Counted from the first letter of the stretch, positions 33,923-44,126 are shown. The stretch: 64,000 nt of DNA from Actinotignum schaalii FB123-CNA-2 (GCF_000411135.1 NZ_KE150263.1:124001-188000), one strand, 5' to 3'. Program-made: numbers and translations. Notes: generated by a model from the letters alone, not told the origin.

Positions 33923-35269
33923 CTAGTGGTCCTTTTTCTCTCCGTCCGGGTGTGCGGCGTACCATTCGCGGAACTCGGCCTGGAAACGCATCTGTTCCTC
34001 GTAATCGGCCGTGAATTTCGTTTCTCCGGTTTCCAGATTGACCGTGGTGAAATAGAGCCAATTACCTTCGGCCGGATTAACCGCCGCCTCAATGGCTTCC
34101 ACACCGGGTGCCCCGATAGCGGTGGGCGGTAGGCCCTTCACCCGGTAGGTGTTATAGGGATTCTCCGCATCCAATTCAGCCCGGGTGGGTACCCCGCCGG
34201 ATTTGCCAACCCCGTAGAGCACGGTGGAATCCATCTGAAGACGCCCCGCTACTTCCGGGGCATTATCCCCGAGTCGGTTCTCAATGACACGGGCAATTTT
34301 CGGGTAATCTGCCGGATGCCCTTCGCGTTCCACGATGGACGCAGTAGTGAGCACTGCCTGCCACCGACTCCGTTCCGCACCGCTGGCTTCCAGGCGCCCG
34401 ACCTGAACTTCTACCATCTGCTGGAGTGCCTCGGTCACCGTGGTATTCGGATCAAAATCATAGGTGGCGGGCGCCAGCCAACCTTCCACGTTACCGCCGG
34501 CTTCCGCGGGTAGACCGATAGCTGCGGCATCGTTCATCGCATCTTCGACCACTCCGACGTCAATATCCATGAGGTTACCGAGCCGGTCACGCACCTGCCA
34601 TTTGGTAAATCCCTCGGGAATCGTCACTTTAATCGTGGCGGCATTGGCCGGGTCCAGTAGCGCGGAAAGCGCGGCCGATGCCGACATCTGTTCACGCAGG
34701 GTATAAGCCCCAGCCTGGATGCCCGTGGAGCGCGGATCCCGGGAAAATACGTCAATAAATGCGCCTTCGGTGGCCACGATATTTTTCTCGGCGAGTACCG
34801 CGGCGATCTGGCGCCCGGTAGCCCCTTCTGGAATCCGCACCACCACCTGGCCGGTTCCTTCTCCGCTGTAGTCACGCACGGTATCAGAGCTGTGCAGCAG
34901 GCGCGGGAAGAAAATAACAGCCGCAGCGGTGAGCGCGGTGACAAGCAAAACAGTAATAATTCCGGTGGTGATGCGCTTACGTCGGCGCAAGCGGGCACGC
35001 TCAGTACGCCGCGCAGCAGCCCGACGCCTCGCCTCCGCAGCATTGCGGCCTTCTGAATTTCGCCCCGATGGACCACGCCCCGCCGGTACCCGCCCGGAAC
35101 TTCCGCGCCCCTGCGAGCCGCGTCCGTAGGGATGACTTCCGCGTGCCCCGCCTCGCGGCGCAGTGCCGCGCTGGGAGCCACCTCCGTGAGAGCTGCGCCG
35201 CGCACCCGATTGGCGACGGCGCGGGATGTCGGCGTCATCCGCACTCAAGCGGTCAAAAACGTCACTCAT
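33923..35269 (-). CDS. mltG: Endolytic murein transglycosylase MltG
   Basis: The 448-residue membrane enzyme cuts nascent glycan strands during peptidoglycan synthesis. A cytoplasmic N-terminus of about 98 residues is unusually rich in Arg, Gly and Ser (repeated GRGS-like pieces). One membrane helix follows (about 100-122), then a LysM-like part and the YceG domain with catalytic Glu314 in TTASIVEREG, and MDSTVLYG further on. The ATG at 35269 overlaps the end of ruvX by eight bases. Upstream frame inside ruvX is rejected. Gene order matches Rv2553c-Rv2555c, except aroE is missing downstream. Confidence 0.93.
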   Translation of the reverse strand: MSDVFDRLSADDADIPRRRQSGARRSSHGGGSQRGTAPRGGARGSHPYGRGSQGRGSSGRVPAGRGPSGRNSEGRNAAEARRRAAARRTERARLRRRKRITTGIITVLLVTALTAAAVIFFPRLLHSSDTVRDYSGEGTGQVVVRIPEGATGRQIAAVLAEKNIVATEGAFIDVFSRDPRSTGIQAGAYTLREQMSASAALSALLDPANAATIKVTIPEGFTKWQVRDRLGNLMDIDVGVVEDAMNDAAAIGLPAEAGGNVEGWLAPATYDFDPNTTVTEALQQMVEVQVGRLEASGAERSRWQAVLTTASIVEREGHPADYPKIARVIENRLGDNAPEVAGRLQMDSTVLYGVGKSGGVPTRAELDAENPYNTYRVKGLPPTAIGAPGVEAIEAAVNPAEGNWLYFTTVNLETGETKFTADYEEQMRFQAEFREWYAAHPDGEKKDH

Positions 35270-35753
35270 TATCGCCTTTCGCTTCGCTTTGCGCTTCGGT
35301 CTGTGCCGCCACAAGTTCGCCGGCGGGTGCGCCGGTGAGCCTCTCTGCTTCCAACGCATTATTAAGAATAACGGTCGCCGCAACCTGGTCAACAACGGCA
35401 CGGTGGCTCCGCGAGCTGCGCCCGGCCTGATGCAATTGGGCATGGGCGGCCACCGTGGAGAGCCGCTCGTCGAATAAGCGCACCGGAACCGGGGCGATAC
35501 GCCGGGCTAAACGCCGCGCCCACCTGCGCGAATACCGTGCGGAGGCCCCTTCGCTCCCGTCCATATTGCGCGGCAGCCCCACGATTACTTCCATGGCGCC
35601 GCGCTCGCGCACCTCGCGAGCAACTTCACTTACATCCGTGCCGTTCGCCGGGAGCGTGGCGACCGGAGTGGCGAGGATGCCGTCACTATCGCAACTGGCC
35701 ACGCCGGTACGCGCCCGTCCTACGTCCACTCCGATCCGCACGCCTCGCCGCAT
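35262..35753 (-). CDS. ruvX: Holliday junction resolvase-like protein RuvX (YqgF)
   Basis: A 163-residue RNase H-fold nuclease needed for pre-16S rRNA processing in E. coli and proposed as a Holliday-junction resolvase. GVDVGRARTGVA with the first acidic residues, VGLPRNMDGSEG, FDERLSTVAAH and the C-terminal DQVAATVILNNALE acidic site are present. An acidic tail of about 25 residues extends past the fold. The ATG overlaps the alaS stop by one base (TAATG). Confidence 0.94.
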   Translation of the reverse strand: MRRGVRIGVDVGRARTGVASCDSDGILATPVATLPANGTDVSEVAREVRERGAMEVIVGLPRNMDGSEGASARYSRRWARRLARRIAPVPVRLFDERLSTVAAHAQLHQAGRSSRSHRAVVDQVAATVILNNALEAERLTGAPAGELVAAQTEAQSEAKGDNE

Positions 35754-38434
35754 TAGCCGCGCAGCTCCGCTTCCAGAACCGCGAGGGCATCATCCAGCTT
35801 GGTCACATCCGAACCACCGCCCTGCGCGAGATCCGGCTTACCGCCGCCGCCCCCGCCCAGGATCTTGGCCGCGCGGGAAACCAACGCTCCGGCCTTTATC
35901 CCGGCACTGCGCGCCGCTTCGGAAGCCGCCACCACGATGAGGGGCCGCTCATTGCTAATCCCGGTAATAATGACGATGAAATCCTCGGAGGGGGCCAACC
36001 GCCCGCGGATCTCCGTCGCGAGTACCCGCAGGTCATCCGCGCTGTCTACCACGCCAAGATGGGCGCGATAGAGGGTGCGGCTACCCAGGTGCACACCCTG
36101 GGAAATAACCGTGTCCACCTGCCCCACAATATCTTTTTGACGCAGCGCCGCGATTTGCTTTTCAGCCGCTTTCAGCTTGCCGAGCATGGTGTCAATACGC
36201 TCGGGAAGTTCCTCCGGGCGCACCCCCATCATCGCTGTGAGCTGGGAAACCAGGGCGCGTTCACGTGCCCCCTGCGCGTAGGCGCTTTCACCCACCAGCG
36301 CGTCAATTCGGCGCACCCCGGAACCGATGGAGGATTCACCCAATACGGTAATCATCCCGATTTCACCGGTATTGGCCACGTGGGTGCCGGCGCAGAATTC
36401 CCGCGACCAGGCATCATCAATGGACACCACCCGCACGATATCGCCGTATTTCTCTCCGAAGAGCATTTGTGCCCCGAGTTTCTTGGCTTCTTCAATCGGG
36501 TATTCCGCCCACGTGACTTCCAGGTTGTCCTGGAGGCGTTCATTGGCACGCGCCTCGATTTGCGTCATAACGTCCACCGGGATTTGCGAACCGTGCCGGA
36601 AATCAAAACGCAGCCGCGAGGGAGCATCCTCGGAACCGGCCTGGGTAGCCTGCTCCCCGATAAATTCGTGGAGCACCTTGTGGATCATATGGGTTGCGGT
36701 ATGCGCCTGAGCGATCCGGTGGCGACGTAGGGTATCGATTTGCGCGTGGACGATGTCACCCACCGCGATGGTCCCTTCGGTAAGCGAACCGCGATGCACA
36801 TGCAATCCCTTGACGGGCGCCTGGACGTCAACGACGTCGAACATACCGCCCCCGGCGACGCTAATGGTACCGTGATCGGCCAGCTGCCCGCCCATTTCGG
36901 CGTAGAAGGGGGTCTTGTCCAAAATAACATCGGCATCGGAAGGCGCCGTGACCGCGGGCACCGGCACCCCGTTTTCAAGGATGGCCACCACGCGTGCTTC
37001 CGCAGCCTTTTCGAAGTAGCCGAGGAAGGAGGTGGGCCCGCCCTGCGCATCGAGAATCTCGTGGTAGACATGCGCGTCCACATGCCCGGTCTTCTTCGCC
37101 TGCGCATCTGCCCGCGCGCGTTCACGCTGCTCGGTCATGAGGGCCCGGAAGCCCTTTTCGTCCACAGCCACGCCCTTTTCGGCCGCCATTTCCAAGGTGA
37201 GGTCGATGGGGAATCCGTAGGTGTCGTGCAGCGTGAAAGCCGCTGAGCCGGGAATAATCACCTTGCCGGTATGCGGCGTGCTCTTTGCCGAATCCACGGC
37301 CGCCGCGAAAATCTGTTCGCCGGTGGCCAGGGTACGCCGGAAGGCAGCTTCTTCTTCCACCGCCACCTGGTGAATCTGCCCGAAGTTTTCCTCCAGATCG
37401 GGGTAGGACTCCTTCATGGCGTTCTTCGAGGTTTCCACCAGGTCACCGAGGACCGCGGCATCCACCCCGAGCAAACGGACCGAACGGATGGCGCGCCGCA
37501 TGAGCCGGCGCAGCACGTAGCCGCGTCCGTCATTACCCGGGCGCACGCCGTCGTTAATAAGCATCATGGCCGAGCGCACGTGGTCGGCGATCACGCGCAT
37601 GCGAACGTCATCTTCCTCATTCGCGCCGTAGGTACGCCCGGTGAGTTCCTGGGTGCGGGCAATAACCGGCCAAACCTCATCGGTTTCGTACATGTTATTT
37701 TTACCCTGGAGCAGGAAGGCGATACGCTCCAGGCCCGCGCCGGTATCGATAGCGGTTTGGTCCAGTTCCCCGAGCAGCGGGTAGTCGCTTCCGGAGCCTT
37801 CCCCGCGCCGGTACTGGTCGAAAACGAGGTTCCACACTTCCAGGTAGCGGTCCCCGCCCGGGTCCACGGTCCCGCCCACGGCGTCCGGGCCGTATTCGGG
37901 GCCGCGGTCGTAATGAATTTCCGCGCAGGGACCGGCCGGTCCAGGCTGGCCCGTGGACCAGAAAATTTCTTCCCGGGTCAGCTTGACGATATGGGCCGGA
38001 TTGACGCCCACCTCAACGAGCTTAGCGAAAGAGACCTCATCTTCTTCCCAGATGGTCACCCACATGCGCTCGATGTCCAGGCCGTAGCCGCCTTCTTCCA
38101 GCGGCGCGCACAGCAGCCCGAAGGCCAGGTCGATAGCGCCTTCTTTGAAGTAGTCCCCGAAGGAGAAATTGCCGCACATCTGGAAGAAAGTACCGTGCCG
38201 CGTGGTTTTACCAACGTTATCGATGTCATTGGTACGGATGCACTTCTGTACCGAGGCTACCCTCGGCCACGGAGCTCGCTGCGTTCCCACGATATAAGGA
38301 ATGAAGGGAACCATGCCGGCAATCGTGAACAAAATGGAGGGATCGGGCGACACGAGGGGCACGGACGGCTCAATATGATGGTCGTGCTTCGCGAAGTAAT
38401 CCAGCCAGCGCCGGCGAATCTCAGCGGTGCGCAT
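35753..38434 (-). CDS. alaS: Alanyl-tRNA synthetase
   Basis: The 893-residue class II enzyme carries a catalytic core (1-250; RRRWLDYFAKHDH, FTIAGMVPFIPY, TNDIDNVGKTTRHGTFFQMCGNFSFGDYFKEGA as separate core motifs), a tRNA-recognition region, an editing domain with zinc ligands in QAHTATHMIH and CAGTHVANTGEIG, and a C-Ala domain ending in GGGGGGKPDLAQGGG. Full length, no break. The ATG at 38434 has an AAGGAGA site. It leads a three-gene unit with ruvX and mltG. Confidence 0.97.
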   Translation of the reverse strand: MRTAEIRRRWLDYFAKHDHHIEPSVPLVSPDPSILFTIAGMVPFIPYIVGTQRAPWPRVASVQKCIRTNDIDNVGKTTRHGTFFQMCGNFSFGDYFKEGAIDLAFGLLCAPLEEGGYGLDIERMWVTIWEEDEVSFAKLVEVGVNPAHIVKLTREEIFWSTGQPGPAGPCAEIHYDRGPEYGPDAVGGTVDPGGDRYLEVWNLVFDQYRRGEGSGSDYPLLGELDQTAIDTGAGLERIAFLLQGKNNMYETDEVWPVIARTQELTGRTYGANEEDDVRMRVIADHVRSAMMLINDGVRPGNDGRGYVLRRLMRRAIRSVRLLGVDAAVLGDLVETSKNAMKESYPDLEENFGQIHQVAVEEEAAFRRTLATGEQIFAAAVDSAKSTPHTGKVIIPGSAAFTLHDTYGFPIDLTLEMAAEKGVAVDEKGFRALMTEQRERARADAQAKKTGHVDAHVYHEILDAQGGPTSFLGYFEKAAEARVVAILENGVPVPAVTAPSDADVILDKTPFYAEMGGQLADHGTISVAGGGMFDVVDVQAPVKGLHVHRGSLTEGTIAVGDIVHAQIDTLRRHRIAQAHTATHMIHKVLHEFIGEQATQAGSEDAPSRLRFDFRHGSQIPVDVMTQIEARANERLQDNLEVTWAEYPIEEAKKLGAQMLFGEKYGDIVRVVSIDDAWSREFCAGTHVANTGEIGMITVLGESSIGSGVRRIDALVGESAYAQGARERALVSQLTAMMGVRPEELPERIDTMLGKLKAAEKQIAALRQKDIVGQVDTVISQGVHLGSRTLYRAHLGVVDSADDLRVLATEIRGRLAPSEDFIVIITGISNERPLIVVAASEAARSAGIKAGALVSRAAKILGGGGGGKPDLAQGGGSDVTKLDDALAVLEAELRG

Positions 38435-38600
38435 ACGTATTTGTCTCCTTATGGCTTATGTGGCCGTTCCGACCACGCACCTATGGTACAGGCTCTCCCG
38501 CCCGGTATTTTCGAGGCGCGGGCGGGAGTGGCATATTTTTTACGACGACGCCGCAGCTACCTGCGTGGGCGCGACAAGCAGCGGCGAGCATCGCTTTCAC

Positions 38601-38656
38601 ATAGCTAAAAGCTATGAAATAAAGGAAGGGCACACCTTTCCGGGTGCACCCTTCCT
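38601..38656 (-). terminator. Terminator after rpsD
   Basis: AGGAAGGG (38623-38630) pairs with CCCTTCCT near 38649-38656, with an inner four-base pairing. On the minus strand TTTATTTC follows. A second small perfect hairpin (ATAGCT/AGCTAT, 38601-38615) lies behind it. Confidence 0.75.
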
Positions 38657-38670
38657 CAAGTCCCACATCT

Positions 38671-39291
38671 TTAGCGGGAGTAGTATTCGACGATCATCTG
38701 GACGTCAGCCTGGACCGGAACTTCCACGCGGCGCGGGCGGCGCACCAGAGTGAACTTCAGCTTCTCCAGATCAACATCGAGATATTCGGGAACCGCGGGG
38801 AGCACATCGCGGTGCGCACCCTGCGCAGCCACGAGGAACTGCGGGGAAGCCTGCGACTTCGGCTTGACCTGCACCACCTGACCCGGAGTCACGCGATAGG
38901 ACGGGAGGTTGACGATCTTGCCGTCCACCATAACGTGGGAGTGGCCCACAACCTGACGAGCCTGCGCGATGGTACGCGCGAAGCCGGCGCGCAGCACCAG
39001 GGCATCCAGGCGCATTTCCAGCAGCTCCACGAGGTTTTCACCGGCCAGACCATCCTGGCGGCGCGCTTCTTCCCATACGCGGCGCATCTGCGCTTCGCGG
39101 ATGCCGTACTGGGCACGCAGCCGCTGCTTTTCCTTGAGACGAACCGAGTAGTCGGAATCCTTGGTGCGGCCACGGCCGTGCTCACCGGGACGGTAGGGGC
39201 GGCGCTGCATATAGCGCTCCGCCTTCGGGGTGAGGGCGATGCCCAGGGCGCGCGACTGACGCACGGCCTTACGAGAACGATTTCCTGCCAT
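38671..39291 (-). CDS. rpsD: 30S ribosomal protein S4
   Basis: The 206-residue primary 16S-binding protein has an S4 domain (LEMRLDALVLRAGFA, ARQVVGHSHVMVDGKIVN) and the usual C-terminal EYYSR. No zinc cysteines are present in the N-terminus, so this is the C-minus form. The ATG at 39291 follows AGGAGATT; upstream frame has no site. In Streptomyces rpsD is likewise near alaS rather than in the main ribosomal cluster. Confidence 0.97.
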   Translation of the reverse strand: MAGNRSRKAVRQSRALGIALTPKAERYMQRRPYRPGEHGRGRTKDSDYSVRLKEKQRLRAQYGIREAQMRRVWEEARRQDGLAGENLVELLEMRLDALVLRAGFARTIAQARQVVGHSHVMVDGKIVNLPSYRVTPGQVVQVKPKSQASPQFLVAAQGAHRDVLPAVPEYLDVDLEKLKFTLVRRPRRVEVPVQADVQMIVEYYSR

Positions 39292-39402
39292 TGATAATCT
39301 CCTGTAGATGTACGTTCCAGCGCCGGGCGGCGCCGGTTCGGGGCCAACACAATCGGCTAAGACCCCAGGTGTTACTTCTCGCAAAGCAACCGAACTAGTG
39401 TA

Positions 39403-40746
39403 TCAGTTCTCCCGGCCGAGCACCTCGCGGTTATGTGCCAGCCTCGGAGTGATATTGGCCTCGTAGCCGCGGGTGGTGGGTTCGTAATAGCGAGTACCTT
39501 CCAAGCCCTCCGGCATAAATTGCATGGGAGCGATACCTTCCTCATAGTCGTGGGCGTAACGGTATCCCTCCCCGTAGCCCTGTTCAGCTGCGCCTTTGAA
39601 AGAGGCATTGCGCAGCGCGAGGGGTACCGGGGCGCTTTTCCCAGCCCGCACATCGGCAATAGCGGCATTAATGGCGCGGTAGGCCCGGTTTGATTTTGGG
39701 GCGGTGGCCAGGTGGACCACGGCTTCCGCGAGGATAATCCGCGCTTCAGGCATGCCCACCAGAGCCACTGCCTGGGCCGCCGCGGTGGCGGTTTGCAGCG
39801 CGGACGGATCGGCCATTCCCACATCTTCAGCCGCGGAAATCATGAGGCGGCGCGCGATGAACCGCGGATCCTCCCCCGCTTCCAACATGCGCGCCAGGTA
39901 ATGCATCGCCGCATCCACATCCGAGCCGCGGATCGATTTAATAAAGGCGGAAATCACCTGGTAGTGCTCATCACCGTCACGGTCGTAACGTACGGTAGCG
40001 CCGTCGGCCGCCCGGGCAACATCTTCCACACTCACCCGTTGTTCCCCGCGGGCGCGTGCTCCGTCCACCGCGGCTTCCAGGAGGGTCAGGCTGCGCCGGC
40101 CATCCGCCCCGGCCAGGCGCACCAGGTTATATTCCGCATCTTCGTCCAGGGTATATGCCCCGCCCAGCCCGCGCTCACTGGTGAGGGCCCGATTGATGAT
40201 GGCGCGGATATCGTCGTCGTTCAAACCGCGTAGCGTGATGAGAAGCGAGCGCGAGAGCAGCGGCGCCACCACGGAAAAGGCCGGATTTTCGGTGGTCGCG
40301 GCCACCAGGATCACCCACCCGTTTTCCACGGCCGGCAGCAGCGCGTCCTGCTGTGTTTTCGAGAAGCGATGCACCTCATCAATAAAAAGCACGGTCTCGG
40401 TACCGCTGCTCACCAGTTTGCGCCGGGCGCTATCCACCGCGGCACGCACGTCTTTCACCCCGGCGCTCACCGCCGATAGCTCAATAAAATCACGGTGGCC
40501 TGACCGGGCAATAAGGTACGCGAGGGTTGTTTTCCCCACCCCGGGCGGGCCCCATAAAAATACGGACGACGGCGCAGACCCGGCCTCCGCGTCAATGAGG
40601 CGGCGCAAGGGTGCGCCGCGGGCGAGCACCTCATCCTGACCGACCACCTCGGCGGCCGTGCGCGGGCGCATCCGCACCGCCAGCGGGCCGGTATCAGAAT
40701 CGGGCACCCCGCGAGCATCAACCTGGCTACTTTCAAAGAGATCCAC
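39403..40746 (-). CDS. rarA: Replication-associated recombination protein RarA (MgsA)
   Basis: A 447-residue clamp-loader-like AAA+ ATPase acting at stalled forks. Walker A is GPPGVGKTT (66-74), Walker B FIDE (121-124) in [14 protein letters not shown], sensor ATTENPAF, and the C-terminal MgsA helical domain has the conserved [17 protein letters not shown]. The GTG start at 40744-40746 has GGGAGG directly against it, too close for a ribosome site, but lies six bases after TAGACT, so leaderless translation is likely. It is divergent from the MMPL gene. Confidence 0.94.
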   Translation of the reverse strand: MDLFESSQVDARGVPDSDTGPLAVRMRPRTAAEVVGQDEVLARGAPLRRLIDAEAGSAPSSVFLWGPPGVGKTTLAYLIARSGHRDFIELSAVSAGVKDVRAAVDSARRKLVSSGTETVLFIDEVHRFSKTQQDALLPAVENGWVILVAATTENPAFSVVAPLLSRSLLITLRGLNDDDIRAIINRALTSERGLGGAYTLDEDAEYNLVRLAGADGRRSLTLLEAAVDGARARGEQRVSVEDVARAADGATVRYDRDGDEHYQVISAFIKSIRGSDVDAAMHYLARMLEAGEDPRFIARRLMISAAEDVGMADPSALQTATAAAQAVALVGMPEARIILAEAVVHLATAPKSNRAYRAINAAIADVRAGKSAPVPLALRNASFKGAAEQGYGEGYRYAHDYEEGIAPMQFMPEGLEGTRYYEPTTRGYEANITPRLAHNREVLGREN

Positions 40747-40752
40747 CCTCCC

Positions 40753-40758
40753 AGTCTA
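40753..40758 (-). promoter_or_regulatory. -10 box for leaderless rarA
   Basis: TAGACT on the minus strand, six bases (GGGAGG), then GTG. Confidence 0.55.
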
Positions 40759-40865
40759 CGAGCTCTGCACCTAGGCTCATGCTCCGACTACTGAAGTCAC
40801 CGCAAAAGATCCAGGTCAAGCGTTCAAAAATGGCTTAAAAACCGCTATTTTTCGGGAAAATGAGC

Positions 40866-40871
40866 GATAAT
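40866..40871 (+). promoter_or_regulatory. -10 box for the MMPL gene
   Basis: GATAAT, then AGAGAC, then ATG at 40878. This favours the second methionine over the ATG at 40860. Confidence 0.5.
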
Positions 40872-40877
40872 AGAGAC

Positions 40878-43505
40878 ATGACAGAGTTGTTAGCGCGTGC
40901 CTCTATTCGCCACCCGTGGAGAGTCATCATCACCTGGATATTGTGCGCCGTTGTTGCCGGTTTCGCCGCACTGTCAGGTTTCGGCCAGGGAGGCCTGTTC
41001 TCCCGTATGTCCTCCACCCAGGGCCTCACCACCGGCACCGAATCCGCCCGCGTCCTGGAACTCACCGATTCCCAGGGTGATTACCGCATGGTGGCCGTCA
41101 TCCACGGAGCTGTGAATCCGCAGGAGCTGACCTCTGCTGTCGCTGATCTCAGTGAGGAGATCGCGAAAATACCCGGCGTTTCCAGCGCTCTGAGTTCCCC
41201 CTCCCTCGTGCGAGAAGCCGAAGCGGAAGGCGCAGCCCAGGCGGAGGAAAAAGCACGCGCAGAGTACCAGAAGGCCGCCGCGGCAGCCCAGCAGCAACTC
41301 ACCGCCCAGATTGAGGCCGCCACCGCGCAGCTTATGCGCGCCGGAATGCCCCGCGAAGCAGCTCAGGCCCGTGCCACCCAGGAGGCGAGCGCCGCGGCCG
41401 CCGCGGCCCAGGCGGGCCAACCCAGCGAGGAAGAAATCGTCACCTCCGCACGTGAAGAAGGCATGAGCACCGCACGCACCCAGGCACGCGAGGAAACAGC
41501 CGGTTTGCGTGCCGCGGACGGCTTCGCCCTCGTCATCACCTTCACCTCGAAGGCGAATACCGAGGCCACCGAAGCCGATGTTGAGAAGGCTCTCCATGCT
41601 TTCGCGGCCACGAACTCTGTCCAGGTGGATGCCACCTCCGCGAACGCGGCAATGACCGCCATTAACGATGTGGCCCGTCACGATCTGGTGCGCGGGGAAG
41701 CCATTGGCCTCCCGGTAGCCCTCATCCTCATGGTGCTGGTCTTCGGCGGTGTCCTCACCGCCCTCATGCCGCTGGCCGGGGCTATTGTGGCCATCATTAT
41801 TACCCTGGGTGGTATTTGGCTCCTCACTTTCATGGCGGATGTGGATTCCTTCGTGCTCAACGTGGTATCCATTATCGGTTTGGCACTCTCCATTGATTAC
41901 GGCCTGCTGGTAGTCTCCCGCTACCGCGAAGAAATCACCCGCGGTATCGAAAGGCGCTACGGACCGGGTGCCCGCCCGGAGAAAAAGGAACTGGCCACCA
42001 TTATGGAAGGAGCGCTGGCCACCACGGTTCGCACCGCCGGGCGCACCGTCATCTTCTCCGCCGTCACCATTGCTTTCGCCATTGCCGGGCTGCTGGCCTT
42101 CAATTCCCGCATTATTCGGGTGATCGCCATGGGCGGTTTCGTCGTCGTGCTGCTCGCGGTTATTTCCGCGGTGAGTTTGGTACCGGCGCTATTACGCATT
42201 GCCGGGCCACGGCTGGCCCAGCCCTCCGCGCTCGCGAAGATTCCCGGATTGGGGCACCTTATGCGCGCGGTGGGTGATACCCATACCGATCACGGGGTAT
42301 TCTCCCGTATCGCCGGCTGGGTGCAGCGTCGCCCGTGGGTTATTATGACTGTGGTCACGGCCATCCTCGTGGTCATGATTATTCCTATTAAGGACACCAC
42401 ATTACGCACGGATACCAGTGAATATATTCCGGTGACGTCCTCGCCGGGCACCACTCAGGAGATACTGAAACGTGACTACCCGGATTTGAGCCAGCCGGCC
42501 ATTACTGTCCTTGTCAAGGGTGATGATGCCGCGCTGCGCGAGCAATCCGAGTGGATCGCCGGGCTGCCGGCAGTTTCCAAGGTCGGGGAATCCACGAAAA
42601 TGGATAACGGCTGGCATAACCTCGGGGTATTCGTGAGCGGTGGGGATCCTACCTCCGCCCAGGCCAGTAATACCGTTCGTGATATCCGCACGCATGCGGC
42701 AAGCGCCGCAAATACAGAGATTCTGGTGGGTGGCAGCGCCGCCATCCAGATTGATTTCAATGAGGTGCTGCGCGAAGGTGCACCCATTGCCTTCGCGGTG
42801 GTGCTACTCGCCGTACTGATTTTGCTCTTCCTCATGACCGGGTCGGTATTGATCCCCCTCAAGGCCATCATTATTAATTCGCTCTCCCTGGTGGCCTCCC
42901 TCGGGCTAACCGCTTTCCTCTTCGATAACGGCCTGCTGGGCTTGCCGGAAACGAATGGACTTACGGCGGTGGTAGTGGCTTGCGGCCTGGCCTTCGGATT
43001 CGGACTTTCCATGGATTACGAAGTGTTCTTGGTGGCCCGCATGAAGGAATACTGGGATTCCGGGGAATCGAATGATCGGGCGGTTTCGCTGGGCTTGCAG
43101 CGCTCCGGGCGGATTATTACCTCCGCGGCCGCGATTATCGTGGCGGTCTTCGTGGGGTTCTGCTTCGGGCAGATGCTCGCGATCAAGGAAGTGGGCGTGC
43201 TATTGGCCATCACCGTCATCGCGGATACTAGCCTCAGCCGTATCCTCCTGGTCCCGGCCACCATGACGGTGCTGGGCAAGTGGAATTGGTGGGCGCCGCG
43301 CTGGCTATCGCGTATTTACCAGCGTTTTGGGGTGTCCGAAGGCGGGCACCGCACCCTCGAACACCACGAGCCGGCAACCGCCACGGATGATGAGCCGAAG
43401 GCCCTTCTCACGGGTTCCACGTCGCTAAGCACCGACACCCCCAATACCCCCGCACACGCGAGCACCGTAACGCCGATGCCACGCGGCCGGCACGCCGCGT
43501 CATAA
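40878..43505 (+). CDS. MMPL/RND-family membrane transporter
   Basis: An 875-residue exporter with two halves of about six helices. Each half has the MMPL signature: SIDYGLLVVSRYREE in the first and GLSMDYEVFLVARMKEYW in the second, with the Asp-Tyr pair that relays protons. The first extracytoplasmic loop (about residues 60-230) contains a long Ala/Gln/Glu-rich, coiled-coil-like stretch with repeated AAAAAAQ-type runs. Substrates of this family are lipids, siderophores or peptides; none can be named here. The start at 40878 gives a typical N-terminus (LARASIRHPWRVIITW). DUF421 follows seven bases downstream. Confidence 0.88.
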   Translation: MTELLARASIRHPWRVIITWILCAVVAGFAALSGFGQGGLFSRMSSTQGLTTGTESARVLELTDSQGDYRMVAVIHGAVNPQELTSAVADLSEEIAKIPGVSSALSSPSLVREAEAEGAAQAEEKARAEYQKAAAAAQQQLTAQIEAATAQLMRAGMPREAAQARATQEASAAAAAAQAGQPSEEEIVTSAREEGMSTARTQAREETAGLRAADGFALVITFTSKANTEATEADVEKALHAFAATNSVQVDATSANAAMTAINDVARHDLVRGEAIGLPVALILMVLVFGGVLTALMPLAGAIVAIIITLGGIWLLTFMADVDSFVLNVVSIIGLALSIDYGLLVVSRYREEITRGIERRYGPGARPEKKELATIMEGALATTVRTAGRTVIFSAVTIAFAIAGLLAFNSRIIRVIAMGGFVVVLLAVISAVSLVPALLRIAGPRLAQPSALAKIPGLGHLMRAVGDTHTDHGVFSRIAGWVQRRPWVIMTVVTAILVVMIIPIKDTTLRTDTSEYIPVTSSPGTTQEILKRDYPDLSQPAITVLVKGDDAALREQSEWIAGLPAVSKVGESTKMDNGWHNLGVFVSGGDPTSAQASNTVRDIRTHAASAANTEILVGGSAAIQIDFNEVLREGAPIAFAVVLLAVLILLFLMTGSVLIPLKAIIINSLSLVASLGLTAFLFDNGLLGLPETNGLTAVVVACGLAFGFGLSMDYEVFLVARMKEYWDSGESNDRAVSLGLQRSGRIITSAAAIIVAVFVGFCFGQMLAIKEVGVLLAITVIADTSLSRILLVPATMTVLGKWNWWAPRWLSRIYQRFGVSEGGHRTLEHHEPATATDDEPKALLTGSTSLSTDTPNTPAHASTVTPMPRGRHAAS

Positions 43506-43512
43506 TGGAGGC

Positions 43513-44061
43513 ATGTCTGAAATCAATCACCTGAATCTAGCTGAACTCCTGGGTATCACCTGGTTACAGGCTGGCGCTATCGCAGTAGCCACCTGCCTTA
43601 TCTACCTTTTCCTCGTGGTGATTTTGCGGGCCCTGGGGCAAAACGTGGTGAGCCGGCTTTCCACCTCGGATATGGCGGCCGTCGTCGTTATTGGGGCGAT
43701 CGCGGGGCGCGTGACACTCGGACATACTCCCACCCTGGCCGGCGGCGTCGTCGCCCTTCTCACCCTGTTCTTCATGCAAGCGCTACTGCGTTTTATCGCG
43801 CTCTCGCACCGCGGGGAAGCCTGGGTGCACGCGCGGCCCGTCGTTATCTGGGCGCGCGGGGAACTCACACCCGCCGCGCGGCGGCACTCGACCACCACGG
43901 AAGAAATCATGATGGCTTTGCGCTTGCGCGGCGTTGCGTGTGTGGACGACGTCGCAGCTGTCATCCTTGAACCCAATGGGCAGCTATCGGTGCTCACCGG
44001 GCCGGCTGCCACGCTTGATCCACGCCTGCTTGCGGGTGTGAAAGACGCCGAGCGCATCTGA
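43513..44061 (+). CDS. DUF421 (YetF-type) membrane protein
   Basis: The 182-residue protein has about three N-terminal helices (LQAGAIAVATCLIYLFLVVILRAL begins helix one) and a soluble C-terminal domain with RPVVIWARGELTPAARRHSTTTEEIMMALRLRGV, as in the DUF421 family. YetF homologues are linked to spore or stress membrane functions, but no activity is assigned. ATGGAGGC precedes the ATG. It is co-transcribed with the MMPL gene. Its stop codon lies in the loop of the terminator hairpin. Confidence 0.82.
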   Translation: MSEINHLNLAELLGITWLQAGAIAVATCLIYLFLVVILRALGQNVVSRLSTSDMAAVVVIGAIAGRVTLGHTPTLAGGVVALLTLFFMQALLRFIALSHRGEAWVHARPVVIWARGELTPAARRHSTTTEEIMMALRLRGVACVDDVAAVILEPNGQLSVLTGPAATLDPRLLAGVKDAERI

Positions 44062-44077
44062 GCACGCTCGGCGTCTT
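44042..44077. terminator. Terminator overlapping the DUF421 stop codon
   Basis: AAGACGCCGAGCG (44042-44054) and CGCTCGGCGTCTT (44065-44077) pair perfectly over 13 bases. The TGA stop at 44059-44061 is in the loop. It also lies about 50 bases past the convergent aspS stop and could end both transcripts. Confidence 0.75.
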
Positions 44078-44126
44078 CCCGCTATACCGCTAGGCTCGCG
44101 ACCGCCGCTACGCGGCAGCCGGGCCG

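Noticed and set aside
37271..38608. 445-codon plus-strand frame opposite alaS
   Set aside because: Antisense to intact alaS with no ribosome site or domain.
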